Positions 1 through 9,689 of a stretch of 64,000 nt of DNA are shown here, one piece after another. The stretch is from Xanthobacteraceae bacterium (lineage in GTDB: Bacteria > Pseudomonadota > Alphaproteobacteria > Rhizobiales > Xanthobacteraceae). A model generated the notes under the pieces. That model was not told the DNA's origin, did not search any database, and saw nothing but the letters and a program-made list of their open reading frames with translations. Within the stretch, counting starts at the first letter, position 1. Each line of letters begins with the position of its first letter. A program made the position numbers and the translations under genes. The stretch covers positions 1,673,780-1,737,779 of the forward strand of contig JAHBZB010000001.1 in NCBI GenBank assembly GCA_019635635.1, in the 5' to 3' direction.

Positions 1-2
1 TG

Positions 3-227
3 ATCGCGGACATCCGCGCGCGCGCCGAGACGATCTATCACCCGGTCGGAAGCTGTCGGATGGGGCGGGACGCGGCTTCGGTAGTGGACCCGGAGGCGCG
101 GGTGCGCGGCGTCGAGGGCCTGCGGGTGGTGGACGCCTCGATCATGCCTTCGATCATCGCGGGCAACACCAACGCGCCGGTCATGATGATCGCGGAGAAT
201 GTGAGCCGGATGATGCGGGGGAGGTAA
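3..227 (+). CDS. GMC family oxidoreductase, C-terminal fragment (cut by window start)
   Basis: Only the last 74 codons are in the window, ending with TAA. The translation carries the C-terminal block of glucose-methanol-choline oxidoreductases (choline dehydrogenase-like flavoproteins): HPVGSCRMG, then [17 protein letters not shown] and [12 protein letters not shown]. In this family the His of HPVG and the Asn of GNTNAP belong to the FAD/active-site region that oxidises alcohols. The substrate cannot be told from this end. The gene runs in the same direction as recA but is separated from it by 215 bp that contain the recA promoter, so it is probably a separate unit. Confidence 0.85.
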   Translation: MADIRARAETIYHPVGSCRMGRDAASVVDPEARVRGVEGLRVVDASIMPSIIAGNTNAPVMMIAENVSRMMRGR

Positions 228-331
228 GAGAATCAGCAGGTGCCGGTTCCCGGGGCGAGAGCGCCTGAGCCGGGCCGCGATTTTAACGAACCGCTAACCA
301 TAGCGGCCATTGATCCTCCACAACCCAATTA

Positions 332-367
332 GAACGTATTGCGAACAGAGAACAAACAAGGTACATT
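332..367 (+). promoter_or_regulatory. recA promoter with overlapping LexA (SOS) box
   Basis: GAAC at 332-335 and GAAC at 343-346 are separated by exactly 7 bases, the direct-repeat SOS box of alphaproteobacteria (GTTC-N7-GTTC on the other strand). A third GAAC follows at 350-353. A good sigma-70 promoter overlaps it: TTGCGA at 339-344, a 17-bp spacer, and TACATT at 362-367. LexA bound here would cover the -35 element. The site is about 75-110 bp before the recA start codon. The box and promoter are read directly; regulation by LexA is established for recA in this group. Confidence 0.85.
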
Positions 368-442
368 GTCCTTGTTCCGTTCGCAAGGCGGCGGGACCCC
401 GGAGAAAGGCAGGAACACCTCTGGGCATCGGGAGACCGTGTT

Positions 443-1537
<1,095 letters not shown>

Positions 1538-1927
1538 TTTAGCCTGCCGCTGCTTTCCTCACGGATTTGGCTGCTTCCTGCCGGGTGAGTTCGCCCGTAC
1601 CGGCAGGAGCGGCGGAGCCGCCGCCACGTATGCCCGTGGAAGGCTGAAATCCTTGAAGGAAAGCGTTTGGCCTCGGAATCTGCCCGGATCGCCGCTTGCC
1701 CGGCGGCTTCCGGTACGGGACGCGGTCTCCTTCGCCCACTGGCTTCCCCGCTTGGGCAAGGGGCCGCGTCGCTCCTTTTTTCAGGCCGCTCGTTTAAGGT
1801 CGCCGCTTGCGGCCAAGAGCCGCCTCTCGCGCCGTCCGTGCCGGCGCCGCCGGTTCCGCTCGACCCAGGCGGCCTGCTCGGCTAGAGAACGGGCGCTAAA
1901 TCCTTCTCCGGCAAAGCCTTTAAGAAC
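1538..1927. other. Intergenic stretch recA-alaS, no gene seen
   Basis: 390 bp with no convincing coding frame: the short open frames on both strands have no recognisable motif or ribosome site. It is GC-rich and full of short inverted repeats. The best is a nested structure with outer arms GACGCGG (1719-1725) and CCGCGTC (1764-1770) around an inner CCCC/GGGG hairpin (1746-1763), followed by a run of six T at 1775-1780. It could end recA transcription or form the alaS leader. The promoter of alaS must lie in here, but I cannot place it. Confidence 0.4.
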
Positions 1928-4585
1928 ATGAGCGGCGTCAACGAAATCCGGTCGGCCTTCCTCGACTACTTCGCGAAAGCGGGGCACGAAATCGTGCCGT
2001 CGTCGCCGCTGGTGCCGCGCAACGACCCGACCTTGATGTTCACCAATGCCGGCATGGTGCAGTTCAAGAACGTCTTCACCGGCGTCGAGAAGCGGTCCTA
2101 CAACAAGGCGACCACCTCGCAAAAATGCGTGCGCGCTGGCGGCAAGCACAACGACCTCGACAATGTCGGCTATACCGCGCGCCATCACACCTTCTTCGAG
2201 ATGCTCGGCAACTTCTCGTTCGGCGACTATTTCAAGGAGCGCGCGATCGAACTCGCGTGGGGGCTCTGCACCAAGACCTTCGACCTGCCGAAGGACAAGC
2301 TCCTCGTCACCGTCTATCACACCGACGACGAGGCCTTTAATCTCTGGAAGAAGATCGCGGGCCTGCCCGATAGCCGCATCATCCGCATCGCGACTTCCGA
2401 CAACTTCTGGGCGATGGGCGACACCGGCCCCTGCGGGCCGTGCTCGGAAATCTTCATCGACCAGGGCGACAAGTTGCAGGGCGGCCCTCCGGGCAGCCCC
2501 GACGAAGACGGCGACCGCTTCCTCGAGTTCTGGAACCTCGTCTTCATGCAGTACGAGCAGGTGACGAAGGACCAGCGCATCGACCTGCCGCGCCCCTCGA
2601 TCGATACCGGCATGGGGCTGGAGCGCATCTCTGCGATCCTGCAAGGCGTCTATTCCAACTACGATACCGACCTGTTCAAGAACCTGATCCGCGCCAGCGA
2701 AGAGGCGACCGGCGTAAAGGCAGTGGGCGACAAGGTGCCGGCGCACCGTGTGATCGCGGACCACCTGCGCGCGTCCTCGTTCCTCGTCGCCGATGGCGTG
2801 CTGCCCTCGAACGAGGGCCGGGGCTATGTGCTTCGTCGCATTATGCGCCGCGCCATGCGCTACGCCGAGCTGCTCGGCGCGAAAGAGCCGCTGATGTACC
2901 GGCTGGTGCCCGCGCTCGTGCGCGAGATGGGCTCGGCCTATCCGGAGCTGATCCGCGCCGAGAGCCTCATCACCGAAACGCTGAAGCTCGAGGAAACCCG
3001 CTTCCGCAAGACGCTGGAACGCGGCCTTGTCATGCTCGAGGAAGAAGCGAAGGCGCTGAAGAAAGGCGACAGCTTCAAAGGCGAGACCGCGTTCACGCTC
3101 TACGACACCTATGGCTTCCCGCTCGACCTCACGCAGGATGCGCTGAAACCCCGCGGCATCACGGTCGATACCAAGGCGTTCGAAGCCGCCATGGAGAAGC
3201 AGAAGGCCAAGGCGCGCGAAAGCTGGAAGGGCTCGGGCGACGCCGCGACCGAGACGGTATGGTTCGGCCTGAAAGAGAAGCTCGGCGCGACCGAATTCCT
3301 CGGCTACGAGACCGAGACCGCCGAAGGCGTGGTCAGCGCTATCGTGAAGGACGGCGCGGAAGTGAAGTCGCTCAAAGCCGGTGAGGAGGGCGCGGTCGTC
3401 CTCAACCAGACGCCATTCTATGGCGAGAGCGGCGGTCAGGTCGGCGATACCGGCCTGCTCGTCGGCGAGAGGGTGAAATTCCGCGTCACCGACACGCAGA
3501 AGAAGGCGGGCGATCTCTTCGTCCACTTCGGCAAGGTCGAGGAAGGTACACTCGAGACCGGCAAACCGTTTGAGTTGAAGGTCGATCATGCGCGCCGCGC
3601 GGACGTTCGCCGCAATCACTCCGCGACGCATCTCCTGCACGAGGCGTTGCGGCAGGTGCTCGGCGACCACGTAGCGCAGAAGGGCTCGCTGGTGGCGCCC
3701 GACCGGCTGCGTTTCGACTTCTCGCATCCGAAACCGATCACGCCGGAAGAAATGGCGAAGATCGAGGACATGGCGAACGACTACGTCTTGCAGAACTCGG
3801 CCGTCACGACCCGCGTCATGGCGCTCGACGACGCGCGCGCGTCCGGCGCACGCGCCTTGTTCGGCGAAAAATACGGCGACGAGGTCCGCGTGGTCGCGAT
3901 GGGCGAGACGGCAGGCGGCAACGCGCTCGGCTGGTCGGTTGAACTCTGCGGCGGCACGCATGTGAAGCGCACCGGCGAAATCGGCATCATCGCGGGGCTC
4001 GCCGACAGCGGGGTCGCGGCCGGCGTTCGCCGTATCGAAGCCTTCACGGGTGCGGGCGCGCGCAAGTCGCTCACCGGCGACGCGAAGAAGCTCCGCGAAG
4101 TGGCGGATGCGATCAAGTCGCCGGTCGGCGAGGTGGGTCAGCGCGTCGAGGCGCTCCTCGACGAGCGCAAGAAGCTCGAGCGCGATCTCGCGGATGCCCG
4201 CAAGAAGCTCGCGATGGGCGGCGGCGGAAAATCAGGTAGCGATGACGCGATCCGAAGCGTCGGCGACGTGAAGTTCTTCGCGCGCGCGGTCGAAGGCATC
4301 GAGATCAAGGATCTCAAGAGCCTTGCTGACGAAGGCAAGAAGCAGGTCGGCTCGGGCGTGGTCGCGATCGTCGGCGTCACCGGCGACGGCAAGGCCGGCA
4401 TCGTGGTCGGCGTCACGCCGGACCTGACCTCGAAGTTCAGCGCGGTCGATCTGGTGCGCAAGGGCGCGGAAGCGCTCGGCGGCAAGGGCGGCGGCGGCAG
4501 GCCCGACATGGCGCAGGCCGGCGGACCCGATGGGGCCAAGGCCAATGACGCGCTAAAGGCAATAGAATCAGCGCTTTCGGCTTGA
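1928..4585 (+). CDS. alaS: Alanine--tRNA ligase
   Basis: 885 residues, the normal length for bacterial AlaRS. It charges tRNA-Ala and clears mischarged Ser/Gly. Class II catalytic core at the N-terminus ([11 protein letters not shown] near residue 95), tRNA-recognition region in the middle, the editing-domain zinc motif HSATHLLH near 564 with its partner CGGTHV near 674, and a C-terminal DHHA1 domain rich in glycine. The ATG at 1928 gives the standard start [16 protein letters not shown] strong bidirectional terminator follows, shared with icd. Confidence 0.97.
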   Translation: MSGVNEIRSAFLDYFAKAGHEIVPSSPLVPRNDPTLMFTNAGMVQFKNVFTGVEKRSYNKATTSQKCVRAGGKHNDLDNVGYTARHHTFFEMLGNFSFGDYFKERAIELAWGLCTKTFDLPKDKLLVTVYHTDDEAFNLWKKIAGLPDSRIIRIATSDNFWAMGDTGPCGPCSEIFIDQGDKLQGGPPGSPDEDGDRFLEFWNLVFMQYEQVTKDQRIDLPRPSIDTGMGLERISAILQGVYSNYDTDLFKNLIRASEEATGVKAVGDKVPAHRVIADHLRASSFLVADGVLPSNEGRGYVLRRIMRRAMRYAELLGAKEPLMYRLVPALVREMGSAYPELIRAESLITETLKLEETRFRKTLERGLVMLEEEAKALKKGDSFKGETAFTLYDTYGFPLDLTQDALKPRGITVDTKAFEAAMEKQKAKARESWKGSGDAATETVWFGLKEKLGATEFLGYETETAEGVVSAIVKDGAEVKSLKAGEEGAVVLNQTPFYGESGGQVGDTGLLVGERVKFRVTDTQKKAGDLFVHFGKVEEGTLETGKPFELKVDHARRADVRRNHSATHLLHEALRQVLGDHVAQKGSLVAPDRLRFDFSHPKPITPEEMAKIEDMANDYVLQNSAVTTRVMALDDARASGARALFGEKYGDEVRVVAMGETAGGNALGWSVELCGGTHVKRTGEIGIIAGLADSGVAAGVRRIEAFTGAGARKSLTGDAKKLREVADAIKSPVGEVGQRVEALLDERKKLERDLADARKKLAMGGGGKSGSDDAIRSVGDVKFFARAVEGIEIKDLKSLADEGKKQVGSGVVAIVGVTGDGKAGIVVGVTPDLTSKFSAVDLVRKGAEALGGKGGGGRPDMAQAGGPDGAKANDALKAIESALSA

Positions 4586-4632
4586 AGTTAAAGTAGAGAT
4601 TCAAGCGCCTCACGCATCGAATCCGATTCAAG

Positions 4633-4667
4633 AAAAAGGCCCGGAACGAGTCGTTCCGGGCCTTTTT
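4633..4667. terminator. Bidirectional rho-independent terminator alaS / icd
   Basis: Perfect stem: AAAAAGGCCCGGAACG pairs with CGTTCCGGGCCTTTTT around a 3-base loop. The A-run on one side and T-run on the other let it work for both convergent genes. Confidence 0.95.
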
Positions 4668-4703
4668 CGTTGATGCTCTGATTCAGATTCAGGCCGGCCG
4701 AAA

Positions 4704-5915
4704 TCAGGCCATGGCCTTCTTCAGGTTCCCGTCGATCTTGTCGAGGAAGCCCTCGGTCGAGAGCCACTTCTGGTCGGCGCTGACGAGAAGCGCGAGATCC
4801 TTGGTCATGTAACCGCTTTCGACCGTGTCGACACAGACCTTCTCGAGGGTCGCGGCGAACTTCGCGAGCTCAGAATTGTTGTCGAGCTTCGCGCGGTGCG
4901 AAAGACCGCGGGTCCACGCGAAGATCGACGCGATCGAGTTGGTCGAGGTCTCCTGGCCCTTCTGGTGCTGGCGGTAGTGACGGGTGACCGTGCCGTGGGC
5001 GGCTTCCGCTTCCACGGTTTTGCCGTCGGGCGTGGTCAGCACGGAGGTCATGAGGCCGAGCGAGCCGAAGCCCTGCGCGACCGTGTCGGATTGCACGTCT
5101 CCGTCGTAGTTCTTACAGGCCCAGACATAGCCACCGGACCATTTCATCGCCGCCGCGACCATGTCGTCGATCAGGCGGTGTTCATAGACGATCTTTTTCT
5201 CCGCGAACTTGTCCTTGAATTCCGCGTCGAACACTTCCTGGAAGATGTCCTTGAAGCGGCCGTCATAGGCTTTCAGAATCGTGTTCTTGGTCGAGAGATA
5301 GACCGGATAATTCCGCGCAAGACCGTAGTTGAACGAGGCGCGGGCGAAATCGCGGATCGACTCGTCGACGTTGAACATGCTGAGCGCAACGCCGGAGCTT
5401 GCGAACTCGTAGACGTTCTTCTCGATCTTCTTGCCGTCCTTGCCTTCGAACACGAGCTTGAGCGTGCCGGGCCCGGGGATCAGCGTATCGGTCGCGCGGT
5501 ACTGGTCGCCGAAGGCATGGCGGCCGACGATGATCGGCTGGGTCCAGCCGGGAACGAGGCGCGGGACGTTCTTGCAGATGATGGGCTCGCGGAAGACGAC
5601 GCCGCCGAGCGCGTTGCGGATGGTGCCGTTCGGCGACTTCCACATCTGCTTGAGGTTGAATTCCTTCACGCGCGCTTCGTCCGGCGTGATGGTCGCGCAC
5701 TTGACGCCGACACCATGCTTCTTGATGGCCTCGGCGGCGTCGAGCGTGATCTGGTCGTTGGTTTCGTCGCGCTTCTCAATCGAGAGATCGAAATAGAGCA
5801 GGTCGATGTCGAGATACGGGAAGATCAGTTTGTCCTTGATGAGTTGCCAGATGATCCGTGTCATCTCGTCTCCGTCCAAGTCGACGACCGGATTCTTGAC
5901 CTTAATTTTCGCCAT
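4704..5915 (-). CDS. icd: NADP-dependent isocitrate dehydrogenase
   Basis: 403 residues, the eukaryote-like homodimeric NADP-IDH used by alphaproteobacteria. It converts isocitrate to 2-oxoglutarate and CO2 with NADPH formation in the TCA cycle. The start [18 protein letters not shown], the substrate-binding SPNGTIRN (about residues 94-101), the Asp-containing DDMVA motif and the [11 protein letters not shown] cofactor loop are all present. It is convergent with alaS and divergent from the methyltransferase gene at 6058, with 142 bp between the two starts. Confidence 0.96.
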   Translation of the reverse strand: MAKIKVKNPVVDLDGDEMTRIIWQLIKDKLIFPYLDIDLLYFDLSIEKRDETNDQITLDAAEAIKKHGVGVKCATITPDEARVKEFNLKQMWKSPNGTIRNALGGVVFREPIICKNVPRLVPGWTQPIIVGRHAFGDQYRATDTLIPGPGTLKLVFEGKDGKKIEKNVYEFASSGVALSMFNVDESIRDFARASFNYGLARNYPVYLSTKNTILKAYDGRFKDIFQEVFDAEFKDKFAEKKIVYEHRLIDDMVAAAMKWSGGYVWACKNYDGDVQSDTVAQGFGSLGLMTSVLTTPDGKTVEAEAAHGTVTRHYRQHQKGQETSTNSIASIFAWTRGLSHRAKLDNNSELAKFAATLEKVCVDTVESGYMTKDLALLVSADQKWLSTEGFLDKIDGNLKKAMA

Positions 5916-6057
5916 GAAGCTCCCCTGAAAGCGCGGAAATATGCAGGAAATAGCGGGCCGGAGTGGCCCGCCGATCAGGGGCTCGCTATAGCATCGGCAA
6001 ATAGGCGGCGAAAGCCGACGTTTGTCGCGAAATCAGCGGTAATTACAGGCTTTTGGC

Positions 6058-7263
6058 ATGCCGGGCGCCGGGACGGATAGAACGAAACAATGGGTCGCAG
6101 GCTTGGGGCCGGTGATCGTGCTGGTCGAGCCGCAACTGGCCGAGAACATCGGCTCGGTGGCTCGTGCCATGGGCAATTTCGGACTTTCGGAGCTGCGCCT
6201 CGTGAAACCGCGCGACGGTTGGCCAAACCCCGGCGCGCACCGGACCGCCTCCGGCGCGGACCGCATTCTCGAAGAAGCGAAGCTCTACGACACGCTTGCC
6301 GACGCGATTACCGATTGCACGCTCGTAATCGCGGCGACCGCGCGCCAGCACGACCAGATCAAGGAAGTGCTCGGGCCGGAGCAGGCGGCGCGCGCGCTCC
6401 TGCCGCATGTCGAGGCGGGGCAGACTGCGGCTCTGGTTTTCGGCCGCGAGCGCAACGGGCTCGAGGTGCATGAGGTCGGGCTCGCCGACAAGATTTTGAC
6501 CATGCCGGTGAATCCGGCCTTCGCCTCGCTCAATCTATCGCAGGCCGTGATCATCTGCGCTTACGAGTTCTATAAGCTGGCGAGCGGCAACGCGCTTCCG
6601 TTCGCGGCGCCGGATTTCTCGCCACCCGCGCCCAAGGCGAAATTCGAGGCGTTCTTCGCAACGGTCGTGAACGAGCTGGAGCGGCACGAGTTCTTTCGCC
6701 CGCCGGAGAAGCGCGAAAACATGATCGTGAACCTGCGCAACATCTTCCTGCGGCTGTCACCCACCGAGCAGGACATGCAGACGTTGCACGGGGTCGTGCG
6801 CACGCTGGCGCAGGGCGCGAAAGGACCGGCAACCGGCGGGATTTTGCGCGGCGGCGAAGCCGAATTGCTGCGCGAGTTGCTCAACAAGCAGGGCGCGGAG
6901 GTCGCGAGCGGCACCGCGCCGGGGAAGGGGCTTGCGCGGCTCCTGCGGCGTAACCCGACCGAACTGGAACGGACGCTCTGGCGTTCGCTCACCAACGACA
7001 AGCGCTTCGCGGGCCAGTTCAAGCGCAACGTGCCGATCGGCCCGCATGTGACAGATTTTCTAGCGCAGCCCTTGCGGCTGATCCTCGAGATTGTCGCGGT
7101 GGACGAAAACCCCGACACGAAGGCCGCGCGCGAAGCGAAACACGCCTGGCTTCGCGAGCGGAATTACCGGATCGTTGAGATAAATTCGAACGAGCGGGAA
7201 CTCGACGTGTTGCTCGCGCGCATCGAGGAAGCGATGCAGGTAACTTCTCCTAGCAAGGCGTGA
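6058..7263 (+). CDS. trmJ: TrmJ-type tRNA/rRNA 2'-O-methyltransferase fused to a DUF559 domain
   Basis: 401 residues, about 150 more than a plain TrmJ. Residues 17-255 form a SpoU/TrmH knot methyltransferase: NIGSVARAMGNFGL (30-43), GRERNGL (129-135) and SLNLSQAV (157-164) are the three SAM/knot motifs; TrmJ methylates the ribose at tRNA position 32. Residues about 291-395 match DUF559, a Vsr/very-short-patch-repair-like nuclease fold: LLRRNPTELERTLWRSL, FKRNVPIGPHVTDF, then a strand with EIVAVDE. In active DUF559 proteins that last strand usually reads EIDGxQH, so the catalytic set looks partly lost (D333 and E344 remain). The fusion is in one unbroken frame. No clear ribosome site; the start is taken as the first ATG. 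Confidence 0.85.
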   Translation: MPGAGTDRTKQWVAGLGPVIVLVEPQLAENIGSVARAMGNFGLSELRLVKPRDGWPNPGAHRTASGADRILEEAKLYDTLADAITDCTLVIAATARQHDQIKEVLGPEQAARALLPHVEAGQTAALVFGRERNGLEVHEVGLADKILTMPVNPAFASLNLSQAVIICAYEFYKLASGNALPFAAPDFSPPAPKAKFEAFFATVVNELERHEFFRPPEKRENMIVNLRNIFLRLSPTEQDMQTLHGVVRTLAQGAKGPATGGILRGGEAELLRELLNKQGAEVASGTAPGKGLARLLRRNPTELERTLWRSLTNDKRFAGQFKRNVPIGPHVTDFLAQPLRLILEIVAVDENPDTKAAREAKHAWLRERNYRIVEINSNERELDVLLARIEEAMQVTSPSKA

Positions 7264-7305
7264 ATCCGGAGCAGCCAGATTCGATAGTCGCGTTAAACCC
7301 GAAGA

Positions 7306-7331
7306 GAACGCGGCAAGAACCGAAGTTGAAC
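7306..7331 (+). promoter_or_regulatory. Triple GAAC direct repeat (SOS-box-like) before murI
   Basis: GAAC occurs at 7306-7309, 7317-7320 and 7328-7331, each pair separated by exactly 7 bases. Each pair is a full match to the alphaproteobacterial LexA box seen before recA in this window. It lies between the methyltransferase gene and murI, ending 64 bp before the murI start. TTGAAC at 7326-7331 could serve as a -35 element, with only a weak -10 downstream. LexA binding is inferred, not shown. Confidence 0.5.
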
Positions 7332-7395
7332 GAAACGCAGCACGTTTACGATACCCGATGAACAAAGACGCATTGCCCGCTAAATTGAAGTTCCG

Positions 7396-8205
7396 ATGCA
7401 GGATTCGTTAGCCACTTCCGTCAACCCGGCCGTGCTCGTGTTCGACTCAGGACTCGGCGGGCTCACAGTATTGCGCGAGATTTCCACGCTCCGGCGTGAT
7501 CTGAACCTCGTCTATGCCGCCGACGACGCGGTGTTCCCGTATGGGCGTCTGGAAGACGAAACCCTGATAGCGCGCGTTTCCGCGGTGATGGAGGGCCTGA
7601 TCGCGCGTTATCAGCCCGCGCTTGCCGTGATCGCCTGCAATACCGCGTCGACGCTCACGCTTCCCGTGTTACGCGCGAAGCATTCCATTCCCTTCGTCGG
7701 CACGGTACCCGCGATCAAGCCGGCCTGTGCGCAGTCGAAAACCAAGCGGATTTCGGTGCTGGCGACACCAGGAACGGTGAAGCGCGACTACACGCGCGCG
7801 CTGATCGAGGAGTTCGCGGGCGATTGCATCGTCGATCTGGTCGGCAGCGATCGGATCGCTTCGCTGGCGGAAGGGCATCTGCGCGGGGAACGCGCGACAG
7901 ATGAGGAACTTGCGAAGGAAATCGCGCCGGCGTTTCGCGACTATGGCGCGAAGACTGACACCGTGGTGCTGGCCTGCACCCATTATCCGTTGCTGCTCGA
8001 ACGCTTCAAAGCGCTCGCGCCCTGGCCGGTCGCGTGGATCGACCCGGCGCCCGCGATCGCGCGGCGGGTCGCGAGCCTGCTGCCTCCAGAGGGGGCGCCG
8101 GTGACTTCGCCGGTAGTCGCCCATTTCACCAGCGGAAAAGCGCCCAATCCGGCGCTGGCCAAGGCGCTCCAATCCTTCGGAATCGAGCCCGTCACCGCTA
8201 TTTGA
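7396..8205 (+). CDS. murI: Glutamate racemase
   Basis: 269 residues. Makes D-glutamate for peptidoglycan. The N-terminal FDSGLGG (with D17), the first catalytic cysteine in ACNTAST (C81) and the second in ACTHYP (C194) are all present; the two cysteines do the two-base racemisation. Residues 41-50 read AADDAVFPYG in place of the more familiar DTARxPYG. The gene stands alone on the plus strand between the methyltransferase fusion and rpsD. The upstream repeat of GAAC suggests possible SOS control. Confidence 0.95.
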   Translation: MQDSLATSVNPAVLVFDSGLGGLTVLREISTLRRDLNLVYAADDAVFPYGRLEDETLIARVSAVMEGLIARYQPALAVIACNTASTLTLPVLRAKHSIPFVGTVPAIKPACAQSKTKRISVLATPGTVKRDYTRALIEEFAGDCIVDLVGSDRIASLAEGHLRGERATDEELAKEIAPAFRDYGAKTDTVVLACTHYPLLLERFKALAPWPVAWIDPAPAIARRVASLLPPEGAPVTSPVVAHFTSGKAPNPALAKALQSFGIEPVTAI

Positions 8206-8268
8206 CAGGGCCGATCCGACCCTTTATCCCCACGCACTTCCCGCACCCGTGGCGGCCTTCCTAATCGA

Positions 8269-8289
8269 AACCCCTGATTTTCAGGGGTT
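8269..8289 (+). other. Hairpin between murI and rpsD
   Basis: AACCCCTGA and TCAGGGGTT form a perfect 9-bp stem around TTT. No T-run follows, so it may be a weak murI terminator or part of the rpsD leader. Function not known. Confidence 0.35.
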
Positions 8290-8370
8290 CCGGCGCTCGG
8301 AAGTTCGCCTGTCGGCTGGCCTAAGTAGGTCCGCAAAGGAGGGCGCAATCCAACCGCAAGAGGATTTGCG

Positions 8371-8988
8371 ATGTCGAAGCGTCACTCGGCCAAGCACAAG
8401 CTTGACCGCCGCATGGGCGAAAATATCTGGGGCCGCCCGAAGAGCCCCGTCAACCGCCGCGAATATGGTCCGGGCCAGCACGGCCAGCGCCGCAAGGGCC
8501 GCCCGTCGGACTTCGGCGTGCAGCTGCGCGCGAAGCAGAAGCTCAAGGGCTATTACGGCAACATTTCCGAGAAGCAGTTCCTCGGCATCTACAAAGAGTC
8601 GGTCCGCCGCCGCGGCGACACCGGCGCGCTCCTGATCGGTCTCCTTGAGAGCCGTCTCGATGCCGTGGTCTATCGCGCGAAGTTCGTGCCGACCGTGTTC
8701 GCCGCCCGCCAGTTCATCAACCATGGCCACGTGCAGGTGAACGGCAAGAAGGCGACCATCCCGAGCATGCGCCTCGAGCCGGGCGATGTCGTTTCGATCA
8801 AGGAAAAGTCGAAGCAGCTTCCGCTGGTATTAGAGGCGACCCAGCTCGCCGAGCGCGACGTGCCGGATTACATCGAGGCCGATCATTCGAAGATGACCGC
8901 CAAGCTGACCCGCGTGCCGGTGCTCACCGAGGTGCCGTTTCCGGTGCAGATGGAGCCGCATCTCGTGGTCGAATTCTACTCGCGCTGA
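8371..8988 (+). CDS. rpsD: 30S ribosomal protein S4
   Basis: 205 residues, normal length. S4 binds 16S rRNA early in assembly of the small subunit. It starts [22 protein letters not shown], lacks the zinc-binding cysteines of some S4 forms, and contains the S4 RNA-binding domain ([17 protein letters not shown] ... [13 protein letters not shown], about residues 90-130). It is a single gene here, as in other alphaproteobacteria, and ends at a strong terminator. Confidence 0.97.
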   Translation: MSKRHSAKHKLDRRMGENIWGRPKSPVNRREYGPGQHGQRRKGRPSDFGVQLRAKQKLKGYYGNISEKQFLGIYKESVRRRGDTGALLIGLLESRLDAVVYRAKFVPTVFAARQFINHGHVQVNGKKATIPSMRLEPGDVVSIKEKSKQLPLVLEATQLAERDVPDYIEADHSKMTAKLTRVPVLTEVPFPVQMEPHLVVEFYSR

Positions 8989-9010
8989 TTGTTCGCGAGA
9001 GCAGATCAAG

Positions 9011-9039
9011 AAAAAGCCGCCCGAGAGGGCGGCTTTTTT
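9011..9039. terminator. Bidirectional terminator rpsD / grxD
   Basis: AAAAAGCCGCCC pairs with GGGCGGCTTTTTT around GAGA. The A and T runs on the two sides serve both convergent genes. Confidence 0.95.
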
Positions 9040-9059
9040 ATTCTCGAAGAGGCGAGGCG

Positions 9060-9392
9060 TTACGCCTTCGCGGCGACCTTCACGCCTTTTTCGGCGAGGA
9101 AGCTCTGCAATTCGCCGGCCTGAAACATTTCCCGCACGATGTCCGCGCCGCCGACGAATTCGCCCTTCACATAAAGCTGCGGGATGGTCGGCCAGCTGGC
9201 GTAGTCCTTGATGCCCTGACGCAGATCGGCTGAGTCGAGCACGTTGATGCCTTTATAAGGGGCGCCGACATAGTCGAGGATCTGCACGACCTGACCCGAG
9301 AAGCCGCATTGCGGAAACTGGGGCGTGCCTTTCATGAACAGCACGACGTCGTTACCGGTCACTTCGTTCTTGATGAAATCCTGAATGCTCAT
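9060..9392 (-). CDS. grxD: Monothiol glutaredoxin, Grx4 family
   Basis: 110 residues. Monothiol glutaredoxins with a CGFS site carry and deliver [2Fe-2S] clusters together with BolA partners. The CGFS motif is at residues 29-32, followed by the GSH-binding region (WPTIPQLYVKGEFVGGADIV). The bolA-like gene lies directly upstream in the same operon, 36 bp away, which fits the known Grx4-BolA complex. It is the last gene of the purC-S-Q-L-bolA-grxD series. Confidence 0.95.
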   Translation of the reverse strand: MSIQDFIKNEVTGNDVVLFMKGTPQFPQCGFSGQVVQILDYVGAPYKGINVLDSADLRQGIKDYASWPTIPQLYVKGEFVGGADIVREMFQAGELQSFLAEKGVKVAAKA

Positions 9393-9428
9393 GGGCTTGA
9401 ATATCCTTGGCCGACTTTCGTCCTTGGC

Positions 9429-9665
9429 TCACCCTTCGGGGGTGCCGGTTTGTAGCGCGAGGGCATGCAGCACGCCACCCATCTGGCCCTTCAACGCCGC
9501 ATAGACCATCTGATGCTGCTGCACGCGGCTCTTTCCCTTGAAACTATTGGAAATAACCGTGGCGGCATAATGGTTGTTGTCGCCGGCCAGATCGCGGATC
9601 TCAATGGTTGCGTCGGGCAGGGCCTCTTTGATCAGGCGCTCGATTTCCGCGGCTTCCATGCCCAT
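9429..9665 (-). CDS. BolA/IbaG family protein
   Basis: 78 residues with the BolA fold pattern: N-terminal helix (AEIERLIKEALPDATIEI), a middle strand DLAGDNNHYAATVIS and the conserved RVQQHQMVYAAL helix. Members bind an Fe-S cluster jointly with CGFS glutaredoxins; the adjoining grxD fits this. The conserved His in QQHQMVYA is a likely ligand. Between purL (24 bp upstream) and grxD. I cannot say which BolA subfamily it is with certainty. Confidence 0.92.
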   Translation of the reverse strand: MGMEAAEIERLIKEALPDATIEIRDLAGDNNHYAATVISNSFKGKSRVQQHQMVYAALKGQMGGVLHALALQTGTPEG

Positions 9666-9689
9666 TGCCGTTCTCCAAAACGCAGCCGG

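Noticed and set aside
1539..1739. 66-residue minus-strand frame between recA and alaS
   Set aside because: No ribosome site, low-complexity composition and no family resemblance.
1781..3961. 726-residue open frame on the minus strand opposite alaS
   Set aside because: It mirrors the third-position GC bias of alaS, is rich in Arg, and shows no family motif.
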